A DNA stretch of 64,000 bases from Microbacterium sp. CH12i (GCF_000685355.1 NZ_JHET01000004.1:219710-283709); one strand, 5' to 3'; shown: positions 47,198 to 56,599, numbered from the stretch's first letter. A program made the numbers and translations. The notes: generated by a model not told the origin, from the letters alone.

Positions 47198-48364
47198 TCA
47201 TCCGAACGCCTTCTCCAGCAGCCCCGCAGTCGCGGGATTGACGGTTTCGTTGCGGCGGATGTAGTGCTTGATCGTGATCGCTGGGTCAGTGTGGCCGAGC
47301 AGTTGAGACGCCAGCTCGACACCTGCATTTTCGTTGATGGTAGTCGCGACCGTGCGGCGGAATTTGTGCGGGGTGACGCCTTCGATCCCTGCGATGTTCA
47401 TCACGTGGCGGAGTTGGCGGCGCACGTTATTCGTCGTCAGCGGGGTGCCCGCGCGGGAACAGAGCAGAAGTGCGTCGGGGTCGATCGTGTCGAGTTGCTT
47501 CAGCCGAAGCCGCACAGCTTGCGCAGCAAATCCCGGGAGTTGAATCGTGCGCCGCGAGCGTGCGGTCTTGGGGTGATCCTGACGCGTCGTCGGCTCGCCT
47601 TTCGGGCTGATGATCGTTCCAGTGATCCGCACGGAGGGCACGCTCAGATCGATGTCGCGGCGGCGAATCGCGAGAACCTCGCCGATGCGAGCGGAAGTGC
47701 CCAACATGACCTCGACGATCGCGCCGAGTTGCCCGTCAGGCTTCGGCCCCGACACATCGCGCCCGGCCTCCCAATACGCGATCGCCGCACGGATCGCCGT
47801 GACCTCCTCAGGCGTGAACGCGTCCGGCACCCGCGCGTCGCGATGCAACCGCGCAACGTGATCGACGGGGTTGCGCAACAGCACCTCGTGCCGCACGGCC
47901 AACGCGAGCGCAAGTCGCAGCGCCACACGCGCATGCTTCGCCTTCGAATACGAATCCTTCGCAAGTCGCTTCAAGAACTGGTCGCAGCGAGCGACACCGA
48001 TCTCGCGCAGCGTCAAATCCTTGAATACCGGCAGCACGAGGGTGCGCATGTCGCGCTCATACAGTTGCCGGGTGCCGGGCGCTAGCCGGTCCTCCAAGTC
48101 GATGTCTTCGAGCCAGTACGCCACAAGCTCTGGGAACGGACTGTCAGCCGTGAGCGAGCCTGCGCTCGGCGCAATCAGATTGCGGTCGACGCACTTGGCT
48201 TTCAGCGCGTGGGTTGCGACCGCCGCAGTGTCGCCGCTTGCCTGCACGAGCCGAGTGGCGCCGTCCCAGTCGCGGTAGCGAGCGCGGGCTTCCGTGCGCC
48301 CGCTCGGACGACGACGGGTCGTGATCTCACCGTAGGTGCCGATCGTCAGGCGCGGGCGGCTCAT
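47198..48364 (-). CDS. Tyrosine site-specific recombinase (integrase 2)
   Basis: Intact 388-residue integrase. An arm-binding region at the N-terminus (RLTIGTYGEITTRRR), a core-binding domain around 70-170 (FPELVAYWLEDIDLEDRLAP) and the catalytic set Arg in TSARIGEVLAIRRRD, His-x-x-Arg in PHKFRRTVAT and Tyr in LLGHTDPAITIKHYIRR. It is coupled to excisionase 2 upstream. Unlike integrase 1 it is transcribed away from the nearest att copy. Confidence 0.93.
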   Translation of the reverse strand: MSRPRLTIGTYGEITTRRRPSGRTEARARYRDWDGATRLVQASGDTAAVATHALKAKCVDRNLIAPSAGSLTADSPFPELVAYWLEDIDLEDRLAPGTRQLYERDMRTLVLPVFKDLTLREIGVARCDQFLKRLAKDSYSKAKHARVALRLALALAVRHEVLLRNPVDHVARLHRDARVPDAFTPEEVTAIRAAIAYWEAGRDVSGPKPDGQLGAIVEVMLGTSARIGEVLAIRRRDIDLSVPSVRITGTIISPKGEPTTRQDHPKTARSRRTIQLPGFAAQAVRLRLKQLDTIDPDALLLCSRAGTPLTTNNVRRQLRHVMNIAGIEGVTPHKFRRTVATTINENAGVELASQLLGHTDPAITIKHYIRRNETVNPATAGLLEKAFG

Positions 48365-48368
48365 CGCA

Positions 48369-48623
48369 TCACCTCCGGGGAGACTGAGGCGGTGCAGGTC
48401 GCACAGCGCGCACAGGGTCGCGTTGCGCTTCGATCCACTCGGTCACGTCTGTGACAGCGAACTTGAGGTGCTTGCCGAAACGGTACGCGCGCGGGCCGAC
48501 ACCGCGCGAGCGCCAGTCGTAGATCGTAGAGACGGGCACACCGAGGTACGCCGACAGTTCTCGGATATCGAGCAGCGGCGGCAGATCGGGCAGAGGAAAT
48601 GGAAGCGGGGTTGGACTGGTCAT
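48369..48623 (-). CDS. Excisionase-like helix-turn-helix protein (xis 2)
   Basis: An 84-residue protein, MTSPTPLPFPLPDLPPLLDI first, then RELSAYLGVPVSTIYDWRSR and YRFGKHLKFAVTDVTEWIEA, an AlpA/MerR-like winged helix. It stops four bases before integrase 2 on the same strand, giving a xis-int module. The start at 48623 is preferred over 48650, as the first nine residues add nothing conserved. Confidence 0.85.
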   Translation of the reverse strand: MTSPTPLPFPLPDLPPLLDIRELSAYLGVPVSTIYDWRSRGVGPRAYRFGKHLKFAVTDVTEWIEAQRDPVRAVRPAPPQSPRR

Positions 48624-48768
48624 GCAGACCAGGTGCGCCGCACGCTCCACAACAACCGAAACTATCCGTAAGCGACCTTCGCGAACCGAGCAAAGCGCTG
48701 GTCAGAGGGTCATTCAGGAGGGGTTTTAGATGGGTATTAGATGGCCGGATCAAATCTCACCAACGAAA

Positions 48769-48798
48769 AATCGCGGAAACCCTTGAGTTTCCGCGATT
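48769..48798 (-). terminator. Rho-independent terminator beside att2
   Basis: AATCGCGGAAAC pairs perfectly with GTTTCCGCGATT (12 bp, loop of 6). On the minus strand it is followed by a T run and follows the tRNA-Pro 3' end, as a tRNA terminator would. Confidence 0.85.
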
Positions 48799-48803
48799 CT
48801 TTG

Positions 48804-48846
48804 GTCGGGCTGACAGGATTTGAACCTGCGACCCCTTGACCCCCAG
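48804..48846 (-). other. att2: tRNA-Pro(GGG) 3' portion
   Basis: Identical to att1 over 35 bases, then extending to the anticodon loop: on the minus strand CTGGGGGTCAAGGGGTCGCA matches a proline tRNA with anticodon GGG. Upstream of the loop the similarity stops, so no complete tRNA can fold. It is the other copy of the attachment core. Confidence 0.8.
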
Positions 48847-48939
48847 GCGTCCCAACTTCTCAATCTCGCGTCTCTCCCGCGTACTTCTGCGGCTCAGATC
48901 ATGCAGAGCACGTCACGGGATGCATGGTTTCCATGGTTG

Positions 48940-48960
48940 TGGTCCCCTTTTGGTCCCCTT
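48940..48960 (+). repeat. Integrase arm-type repeat to the right of att2
   Basis: Two GGTCCCC units, exactly matching 21 bases at 40210-40230 near integrase 1. It lies about 100 bases outside att2, on the side away from the island. Confidence 0.6.
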
Positions 48961-48989
48961 TCGGTGTCAACGCCTCTATCCCGGCGGAG

Positions 48990-51900
48990 CTATCGATAAG
49001 CCGCCCGAGCGTCAACTTTTAGCCACTTCTCAGCCCTGGCGATGCTCAGAAGAGATGCCTCCCCCGACTGATCATCGATTATGCGTTCTGGAATTTCTAG
49101 ATCGGTGAACTGCGGTGTCGAAGTACGCAGCCCGTTGAGGACACGGAGGTGCGCTGTCACTGCATCGACACTCACGGGTCGCTTCGACAGCCAGCCGTAG
49201 CAAGCGATCATTTCTGCCGCGCGCAAGACCGTGCGGCGCTTCGGTTCCGGGAGTTGCCCCAGAACACCTTCGAGAAGGTCCAACAGCTCCGAGACGATTG
49301 GGCCGGAAGCAATACTCCAAAGGGCTAGGACCCATTCTGCTCTACTCAAGTCGTCATCGAGACCATCGAGCTGCTGGCGCCACCAAGACGCGTTGCTCTT
49401 GTTCTTCACGGTTTGGGCAAGGAGTTCGGAAGGATGGCTGGCCCGTCCAAAGGCAGTCGAAGCTGGCATCTTGGTATAAGCAGGGGCAAAAGGTGAGGCG
49501 GCTCCGATGATGGCGATTTCGGATGCAAGCCAACATCGCCCAGCGTGCTGGTAAAGCGCTGCGGCGGTCTCAGACCAGGGGAAGGTACTACCTTTCTGCC
49601 CGACCTTTACTGCCCGCTGCTTGGCGATTCCCTCGTATGGAGAGCGAGCTCTCCGAAGCTGATTGATTGCCTCACTTCGGCGACGTTTTGTCCTCTCGTC
49701 GCTGGCAACAAATCCTGTCATCGACGTTGTAAGGAACCCTCTCGGCGCCAAAGCAACTGCGACTTGTGCTGGCAGAGATCGTGTCGAAGTCACTGTCGGG
49801 CACTCGCCCTCCAAGACTGCGTCAAGGAGTGCAGATTCAAGCGCACTTCCGCTTGAGGAGACAAGGCCTGTGCTCAAGAACAATTCGGCAGCACCATCGG
49901 ACAAGTCGATCCGCTCGAAGGATACCGTGATACCCGCACCGGCTTCGCATTCAGCGCCGATCTTCAGCCACAGGTTCTGCTGCGGTGTGCCGATCACGCC
50001 AGAAAGTTGTTCGTGCCACCATTCAGCGAACGGCCCACGCTGATTAAGTAGTTCACGTAATACCCGCACCCGCTGCGCGTTCCCCGGATTCGCCGGATCC
50101 ACACGGATCAGCTCCGTGAGCCGATTCCAGGTGGGGTCGGCACCGTCCCCGTCAGGGAGATCGGGTAGCGCAGGCAGTGCGACGATATCGCGACGGTCGA
50201 GCGCGGCGAGCAGAAATCTAATGCCGTCGTCTGAGCAAAGGGCTGTGAGCACTTTGCGTGCCTCGCGGGGACGACGCTGGAAGACACCGTCGGTGAGCAG
50301 CGCCCATGCTGCCAAGTAGGACGCAGGCGACGTGCTTTGCGATAGCTCCTCCTCGATCCCTGCGGTGAGTGGGTAAATGTCGCTTCCTTTGGCGTTGCCG
50401 CCATAGAACCTGGCCGCGTTCAGCCAATATGGACGTCGTAGCAGCTCTCGAAGGACCGAAGTGCTGTCGAACCCGGGATCTCCCTCACCAGCATTGCGAT
50501 ACAGAAACCGCGCGGCGAAATACTCCCGCAGCGAAAGCACCTCGAACTCGTATGTGCCATCAATCTTGCTGGTTAGTGCCCACAGCCGATCACTGGCACC
50601 TTCGAAGAGTTGATCAACGACCGACTCGCGGTTGCCGTAGGCGTGCTGAAAATGCCGCATCGCTGCCTTGAGCTCATCGACGCTCATGCGGCCATTGATC
50701 TGCGATTCCTCCGTGTGCGCGTGGAGGTACCATCCCAGGAACGGAATGATCTCAAGCAGCTCTTCTTTGTGATCACGGACTGCCTTGGGATGCTTGTTCG
50801 CCTCGCGAGCCAGCAACAGTTCAACGTACTTGTCGTAAAGGTCCGTCCGCTGTGTCGGCGTCGCCGCGCCTTGCTGATGGAGGAGGTCGAGGAGGATCGT
50901 CAGTTGCATTGGGTTGCCTGCGAGTTCACGAATATACGGCTCTCGGCTCTTCTCTTTGAAGCTCTTCCGTAGGGCTCGACCGTCCTTACCTCCGATTCCC
51001 CGGACCGTACACCACTTACGCAGATAGGCGTCACGTTGCTCGACGGTGAGTTGGTTGAGCGTAACTATCTCAAATAGCTTCGGCGAAGGCTCCGGCAACT
51101 CACCCGCGCTCGGGCGCGTGGTCACCACCACCCTTGGAGCGTCGGTATACGACTTCCCACGGCCTACAAACTTGTCGATTTCAGTTACGATCCTGCGGCG
51201 CATGCTCGTGCTGCCGACCTCGTCGAGTCCGTCGAGTACAACAAGGCTCGGGACGCGTTCGAATATGTCCTGCACTGTCTTAGCCTCGACAGAGATGCCT
51301 CCGCTTTCGTGTGTCATCAGGTCCGCGACAAAGCACTCGATTGTGTCTTGCCCAGCTTTGCGAGTCCTGAACTTGCGCTGCCTGCCGTGATCGGAGTGAT
51401 TCCAAACGTCAATCCCGCTGAGCCATAGCGCGTAGTCGCTGAGATCCAGCCGTATTGGAAACCGCGGCTTATCCAGCTCAGGCAATGAAGTTGGTTGCTC
51501 GGCACTTGGTATGAACAGTCTGCGGTGTGCCTGACAAACATACTGGCTGAGCGTGGATTTGCCTTGCCCTGGAGCACCACGGACGAGAGTGAAGGGGGCT
51601 GGCGTTTTCAGTAGATACGCGGCTGCACCCCCGAGTTCGGTCGAAGGGCGAGCCTGCTGATGACTGCTGGCCACAGTGTGCACTCGGTCTGCAGTGACAT
51701 CAACGAAGAGGTCGACGACTTTCTCGCGATCGACATCAGACTGGCTGAATTTGACCCGCTTATCGTCTTCCCACTGCGCAGCCGCAACTTTGCGGATCAG
51801 ATCACGATTCGCTTGGTCCTTTGTTGCGCCAACCTGTTCAGCGCTGAGGTAGCGAATTAGGTCCCATCCGGCAAGCATGTCGGCATAGGCCCACTTCGTC

Positions 51901-52355
51901 TCGGTCGGCGCATTGTCGACCCAGGGATTCAGTGCTTCGCGCCAGATACAAGTCATCTGCTCGAAGCCGAATTCTTTCGCGTACTCCTGAAGCTTCTTGT
52001 CCAACTGATCAAAAGTGCCCGATCGCGGCTTTGCCGTGCTGGCCACATTGGTGACCAAGAAGTAGCGGCGCACGCCTTCGTCGGCCAAGCGTCGAAGATT
52101 CGCTTCCTCGCCGCGAACGACCTGGTCAAGCCAGCTCACCGGGTTTTTTTCCTTGCCGTTGACTGACCATTTGACCTGATAAACGAGCAACTTATTGGCG
52201 TCAACGCGGAGTAGTCCGTCGCGACCACCGTCGGCCTGTCGCAGCGCCATCGGTATGTAGTCGGGGAACTGATGAGCTAGCAAGGCACTCACGAGCTGCT
52301 GAAAATCGTGATCGCCTAAGCGTTCATAGAGGTATCGATGTCGACTCTCAGACAC
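48990..52355 (-). CDS. Restriction endonuclease-like/NACHT NTPase defence protein
   Basis: A 1121-residue intact protein. Residues about 10-110 fit a PD-(D/E)xK nuclease of the Mrr type (DFQQLVSALL, ADGGRDGLL with Asp 46, YQVKW with Gln 60 and Lys 62). A NACHT-type P-loop NTPase follows: Walker A RGAPGQGKST at about 260-268 and LVVLDGLDEVGS at about 372-382, then helical regions (LSLREYFAARFLYRN) and a long unclassified C-terminal part that is a likely sensor. The layout is that of Avs/NLR-like antiphage proteins, in which target binding causes oligomerisation and activates the nuclease. It follows the IetS gene by 78 bases on the same strand. Confidence 0.85.
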   Translation of the reverse strand: MSESRHRYLYERLGDHDFQQLVSALLAHQFPDYIPMALRQADGGRDGLLRVDANKLLVYQVKWSVNGKEKNPVSWLDQVVRGEEANLRRLADEGVRRYFLVTNVASTAKPRSGTFDQLDKKLQEYAKEFGFEQMTCIWREALNPWVDNAPTETKWAYADMLAGWDLIRYLSAEQVGATKDQANRDLIRKVAAAQWEDDKRVKFSQSDVDREKVVDLFVDVTADRVHTVASSHQQARPSTELGGAAAYLLKTPAPFTLVRGAPGQGKSTLSQYVCQAHRRLFIPSAEQPTSLPELDKPRFPIRLDLSDYALWLSGIDVWNHSDHGRQRKFRTRKAGQDTIECFVADLMTHESGGISVEAKTVQDIFERVPSLVVLDGLDEVGSTSMRRRIVTEIDKFVGRGKSYTDAPRVVVTTRPSAGELPEPSPKLFEIVTLNQLTVEQRDAYLRKWCTVRGIGGKDGRALRKSFKEKSREPYIRELAGNPMQLTILLDLLHQQGAATPTQRTDLYDKYVELLLAREANKHPKAVRDHKEELLEIIPFLGWYLHAHTEESQINGRMSVDELKAAMRHFQHAYGNRESVVDQLFEGASDRLWALTSKIDGTYEFEVLSLREYFAARFLYRNAGEGDPGFDSTSVLRELLRRPYWLNAARFYGGNAKGSDIYPLTAGIEEELSQSTSPASYLAAWALLTDGVFQRRPREARKVLTALCSDDGIRFLLAALDRRDIVALPALPDLPDGDGADPTWNRLTELIRVDPANPGNAQRVRVLRELLNQRGPFAEWWHEQLSGVIGTPQQNLWLKIGAECEAGAGITVSFERIDLSDGAAELFLSTGLVSSSGSALESALLDAVLEGECPTVTSTRSLPAQVAVALAPRGFLTTSMTGFVASDERTKRRRSEAINQLRRARSPYEGIAKQRAVKVGQKGSTFPWSETAAALYQHAGRCWLASEIAIIGAASPFAPAYTKMPASTAFGRASHPSELLAQTVKNKSNASWWRQQLDGLDDDLSRAEWVLALWSIASGPIVSELLDLLEGVLGQLPEPKRRTVLRAAEMIACYGWLSKRPVSVDAVTAHLRVLNGLRTSTPQFTDLEIPERIIDDQSGEASLLSIARAEKWLKVDARAAYR

Positions 52356-52433
52356 GAGCGGCCTTCCTTACGCCAGCGCCTGCCAGTGAATGAGTTGCAT
52401 CCACTTTTCCTTCTGCGGCTCGTGTGATCACGT

Positions 52434-54995
52434 CTAAACCTGGATCACTGTCGAGATCTGCTGCGAAACCGGCGTCCAGAGATCGACTTCCACTTCCGGC
52501 GCTTCGATACTCACCACAAGCGAGTAGTTGACGCCTCGGTCGCTCTGGTCCAGTTTCGGGCGGTTCTTCCACCAACCCGTGACGGGATAAACGGCAACGG
52601 CTTCCTTGCTCGCAAGATCGACCGCTGACCCTCTCCAGATATCGGTGTGGAGTGATCCCGTCGAGGTCTGCTGGTCACGACCGAACAACCAGCCCTTTTC
52701 AGCGTTGAGCTTGAGCGGCTTTTGGCCGTCCTCGCGTGCCTGTTTGTTCACTCGCTGCCGGAACGCATCGACGCTGTCCTCGGGTCGCTTCATCGCAAAG
52801 CGGAGTCCGTGAGACGGATAGACGTATCGACCAGTCCAACCACGGCTCGAGGGGTTTGGCTCCACGAAGTACGAGAGGGTCACCCTCAGGAGGACTTTGG
52901 TCTCCCCGAGTGCCGATAGTTCGGCGATCGGCCATGGCAACTTATGCAGATTCATCTCGCGGGCAGTCCCGCTGCTGGAGTTGCCGTCACGCTCGTACGG
53001 GTGAATCACTGCCTCGTCGACCAGCGTGAGAGCGTTTGCCGCACTGCGCGTCGCACGATCAAGGCTTGGCACGCCCATCCCGTAGCGGCGCAAGAGGTTC
53101 ACGGCCTCCTTTTTGGTGGATACGCCCTCGACTCGCGCTCTCATCGCGTCTGTCCATTCAGCCGAATGGACGATCAGTGCCCGTACTGTCTCCGCACGCA
53201 GGTGCGGATACGCAGCTCTAATGTCGCTGGCGATGGCTGCGACTTGAGCTGTAGCGGCAGACGTGTCGCGAGAAGTGGTGAAGTACCCCTCGCCCGGTCG
53301 TTGCATGCGCGTCGTTAGAATCGCGAGGTTCTCGGGTGTGTCAACTTCAGTGCCCGCTGGCGAGCGCGCGAGGTTCCCGCCGGGGGCTACAACCTCTGGC
53401 TTGAAAGGCCAGCGTTTCTGATCAAAAGAGACTGACGTGCGACTGGTCGGTGACAGTTCTCCGCGCGGCGCAACGGGAACGTACCCCTCGAAAATATCCA
53501 AAGCATGGTCCATCGCATCGTGCTCCGCGTACGCACCGACAGTCAGTGCGTTCCATGATTGCGAGGGGTCTTCGACTGCTTCAGCGTCGCTGCGGTCGAG
53601 ATGGTCGTCTTCAGCGCGGACGTCCCGGATGTTGCCCGCTGAGATGACGAAAATCCGTGGCCTGGGTGCTTCGTCGCGGTTCAGGTATGTGAACTTTGGT
53701 GAGGTGTCGTCGATAGCACGACCGAACGCCAAAGCATCTATGGTGGCGGACCATGCCGTGGGGCGGCCCGATTCTTGCTTCGGACGGTCTTGTGCATTCG
53801 CCCCGGAGCTTGCTGGGGCTGCAGGTGCAGTGATCGCCAACATGAAAACACGAGACCGTTCAGGGGCGGTGATCTCGGGCTGGTCAACCGCGCGAGCGGT
53901 GACTGCCCCATAGACGTCGGGGTCGTTCTCCGCTGTGTCCGGCAGGAGCTTGACTGATTCGAGCCGGTGCCCAAGCCTGACCTGTTGATTGGAAGCGACT
54001 GCTGCCTGTACGTCGCCGTACAGGGCAAGGCCTGCCATTTCGGTACCGTGACTCCAGATGGCCACATCAGCTCGCCAGCCTGACTCCACGGCATGGAGAT
54101 CCGACGACGCGAACGACTCTTCGAGCAACGGGTGTCCCGCTTGGACTCCTCGATCAAGGATGCAGACCACGGGTGACCCCAACTCGGCGTGCTCTACTCG
54201 CCCCTGAAGCTCACGTACCCAGTCAGCCTGCTCGGACGCCGAAATGTTCGGCAGAAAAGAGGAAACCTCGTGCGGTCGGCGCAGCTCCGCGATGTCATCA
54301 ATGGTGCGGAACATCCTGGAAAGCTGCTCCGCTGAAGCCTGGACCAAGAGGACTATGCGATCTCCGAAACCGAGGTAGTGGTCGCTGGTTCGCAAGTTCT
54401 GTTGGCCCGCGTAGTCAGCGAGGCGCTCGTGTTCCTTCCCGTCGCTCTTTCGCAGCCAGACTTCCCACCAACGTAGCTGCGTCTGGAGCGCAGGGAACTC
54501 GTCTGCCGGATCAGTCCATAGCTGACGGATAGTCGCGAGTCGGATCGACGCGATGCCTTCGATCAAGGCAGCATTCTTCGGTTTTCCCGTCTCGACCTCA
54601 GCCGTAGCCACGTACTGTTCGAGCTTCTTGAGGAAGAACTCCTTCTTACCGTCCGGGATGAAGACGGTCGCGATGATCACCACGCCATCGGCGTTCTGCT
54701 CTTCTTGGACAGCAACGAGTTCGGGCTGTTCACCGGAGCGATGCGATTCAAGGCTCTCGATCGCGAGCTCAAGCCCCGGGAACGACACGAACGTAATGTA
54801 CGTTCCTTTGTTCTCGCCATCATGATCCGACTGGGTAAAGGCGCTCTCGAACTCGCCGGTCAGCCGTAGGCCGTGAGCCGGCCGGTTACCTCCAAAGCCA
54901 CCACCTTTTGGCGTCACCGCCAACGATATCGGTGTGAACGACTCCGTCGCAGGGGGCGTCGGCACAACAATGTGCGGACGGTCTCTCTCAGCCAT
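52434..54995 (-). CDS. ietS: Subtilisin-like serine protease of an IetAS-type defence pair
   Basis: An 853-residue intact S8 peptidase. The catalytic set is Asp 281 (VVCILDRGVQAGHP), His 316 (IWSHGTEMAG), oxyanion Asn 455 (FVISAGNIRD) and Ser 579 in RDTSAATAQVAA, where the usual GTSxA is DTSAA. A helical N-terminal domain of about 250 residues and a C-terminal domain rich in beta strands flank it. No signal peptide, so it acts in the cytoplasm. Four bases after the AAA ATPase gene, this is the IetA-IetS arrangement, a two-gene antiphage/plasmid incompatibility system. The trigger is unknown. Confidence 0.87.
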   Translation of the reverse strand: MAERDRPHIVVPTPPATESFTPISLAVTPKGGGFGGNRPAHGLRLTGEFESAFTQSDHDGENKGTYITFVSFPGLELAIESLESHRSGEQPELVAVQEEQNADGVVIIATVFIPDGKKEFFLKKLEQYVATAEVETGKPKNAALIEGIASIRLATIRQLWTDPADEFPALQTQLRWWEVWLRKSDGKEHERLADYAGQQNLRTSDHYLGFGDRIVLLVQASAEQLSRMFRTIDDIAELRRPHEVSSFLPNISASEQADWVRELQGRVEHAELGSPVVCILDRGVQAGHPLLEESFASSDLHAVESGWRADVAIWSHGTEMAGLALYGDVQAAVASNQQVRLGHRLESVKLLPDTAENDPDVYGAVTARAVDQPEITAPERSRVFMLAITAPAAPASSGANAQDRPKQESGRPTAWSATIDALAFGRAIDDTSPKFTYLNRDEAPRPRIFVISAGNIRDVRAEDDHLDRSDAEAVEDPSQSWNALTVGAYAEHDAMDHALDIFEGYVPVAPRGELSPTSRTSVSFDQKRWPFKPEVVAPGGNLARSPAGTEVDTPENLAILTTRMQRPGEGYFTTSRDTSAATAQVAAIASDIRAAYPHLRAETVRALIVHSAEWTDAMRARVEGVSTKKEAVNLLRRYGMGVPSLDRATRSAANALTLVDEAVIHPYERDGNSSSGTAREMNLHKLPWPIAELSALGETKVLLRVTLSYFVEPNPSSRGWTGRYVYPSHGLRFAMKRPEDSVDAFRQRVNKQAREDGQKPLKLNAEKGWLFGRDQQTSTGSLHTDIWRGSAVDLASKEAVAVYPVTGWWKNRPKLDQSDRGVNYSLVVSIEAPEVEVDLWTPVSQQISTVIQV

Positions 54996-54999
54996 CTCG

Positions 55000-55999
55000 C
55001 TAAACGGTCCTATCAGCTTGCAAAGTTGGCCGCGGGCGTTCTTCTAGTGCTGTGATGAGGTCGTCCGTATGCACTCGCGATCGCCCACTCAGGATCGCTC
55101 GCTTCGCGGCGTTCTCCGCTGCCGTAGCGATTTCAGCGTGGCTGAGACCACGCGCTGTTGGAACGATGCGCGCCCAACTCAGGTTGTTGATCTGGAACGA
55201 TGAGAGCCGGTTCTTGACAACCAACTCCACCGAGGCATCGTCAGGCAACGTGAAGTCCATTACCGTATCGAAACGGCGAAAAAAGTGCGTTATCAAGCAG
55301 CCGTGGGTGGTTTGTCGCCGCGATGATGACGCTCTCAGACGTGTCTTCTTCGAGGAACTGAAGAAAAGAGTTAAGGACCCGTCGGATCTCACCCACGTCA
55401 TTCTGGGCGGCGCGGTCGCCGCCGAGCGCATCGACTTCGTCGAAAAGGTAGACGCCACGCGTCTCGGCGAGAGCATCGAAGATCAGACGCAGCTTGGCCG
55501 CGGTCTCACCCATGAACTTGGTAAGCACGGTGTCCAGCCGGATGGAGAACAGCGGCAGTCCTAGTTCGCCAGCGATTACGCGCGCGGTCGAGGTCTTTCC
55601 GGTCCCGGGAGGGCCGGTGAGCAGAAGGCGACGGGCAGGAGTCAGCCCATGCTTAGCGAGTGCATCGCGCTGTCGCTGCTCTAGAAGGACGTGCTTCAGT
55701 CGGTCGTCGAGCTTTCCGGTGAGAACCAGGTCGTTGAGTCGCGCCTCAGGGTACGAAACGTTGAGGAGCGAACCAAGCTCGCCCTTCGGCTGGGCGAAAG
55801 GAACAATCGAGGCTACGCGCGCCTTCTGCCCGGATCGCTCTCGCAGTTCATTGACAAGATCGCGAAGTTCTTGAGCAAACTTTGACTGCCCGGCACGAGC
55901 CGCCTTCGCTGCGACTTGCATTGCGACGGCGTAGAACTGCGGGTCATCGCCATCGGCGTGGCTCTTCACAAGCGCTTTAAGCTGATCGTTGGTCGCCAT
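55000..55999 (-). CDS. ietA: AAA ATPase of an IetAS-type defence pair, frame disrupted at about 55282
   Basis: Classical AAA ATPase of about 333 residues. Walker A LLTGPPGTGKTSTARVIAGE, Walker B YLFDEVDALGGDRAAQND, sensor 1 IIAATNHP, and the arginine finger region in ALFRRFDTVMDFTLPDD. The C-terminal lid is LSHAEIATAAENAAKRAI. A run of six T near 55282 contains one base too many: as read the frame ends after NALFSPFRYG, and with five T the sequence continues RRFDTVMDF to the stop at 55000. The gene starts the defence operon, directly before the protease. Confidence 0.88.
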
Positions 56000-56058
56000 G
56001 TGGGACCTCCTCTCAGAGCGCTTCTTGATGCCTCCCGATGCGTGCGGACATCGTCAGT

Positions 56059-56410
56059 CTACCGGGGCACCTCCGACATGGACGGATACCGCGCCCGGTG
56101 ATCAGCACCGAACTCCCGCGACTTCACACGCCCCAACGCAACGACGCTGACGGGCCCGATCCCGATGAACTTGAGCGCGTTCCAGATGCAGACAAGAGCA
56201 ACGACGTAGAGCCAACGGGACGCTCCCCCCGTCGATGAGCGCAGTGCAGACGCTCGCGGCGAGAAGGTACGGGATTGCGAGGAGCATCGCGGGCACGCCC
56301 CACTTGAGCCCGCGGCGGGTTCGAATCGCGTCGAGCAGGATGTTGGTGGGCATGTACCTGCGCATGAAGTTGCGGAGGTGGATGCTGACGACCCAGATGA
56401 TTCGAAGCAT
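56059..56410 (-). CDS. Small membrane protein common in actinobacterial mobile DNA, frame disrupted at about 56230
   Basis: A protein of about 116 residues starting MLRIIWVVSIHLRNFMRRYM then PTNILLDAIRTRRGLKWGVP, with two helices (AMLLAIPYLLAASVCTALID and WLYVVALVCIWNALKFIGIG). A run of six G near 56230 holds one extra base; with five G the two frames join as DGGASRWLYVV. Similar proteins are sometimes labelled sulfate permease without evidence. It is divergent from the dprA-like gene. Function unknown. Confidence 0.65.
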
Positions 56411-56599
56411 GACAACGGTCCTCTCATGGTTCGGCAACGTTGAACCTTGGAGGACTGCCCTGGGGCCGTCATGCCATCGCGCGGGCGATGGCGAACATTG
56501 AGTGTGTCGCCTGGTTCCAGGGTACGCCGAACCAACGACATAGGAAAGGGCGGTGCCGCGCACCTGCACGGTGATGACTGGCCGTGAAGGAGCCCTACG

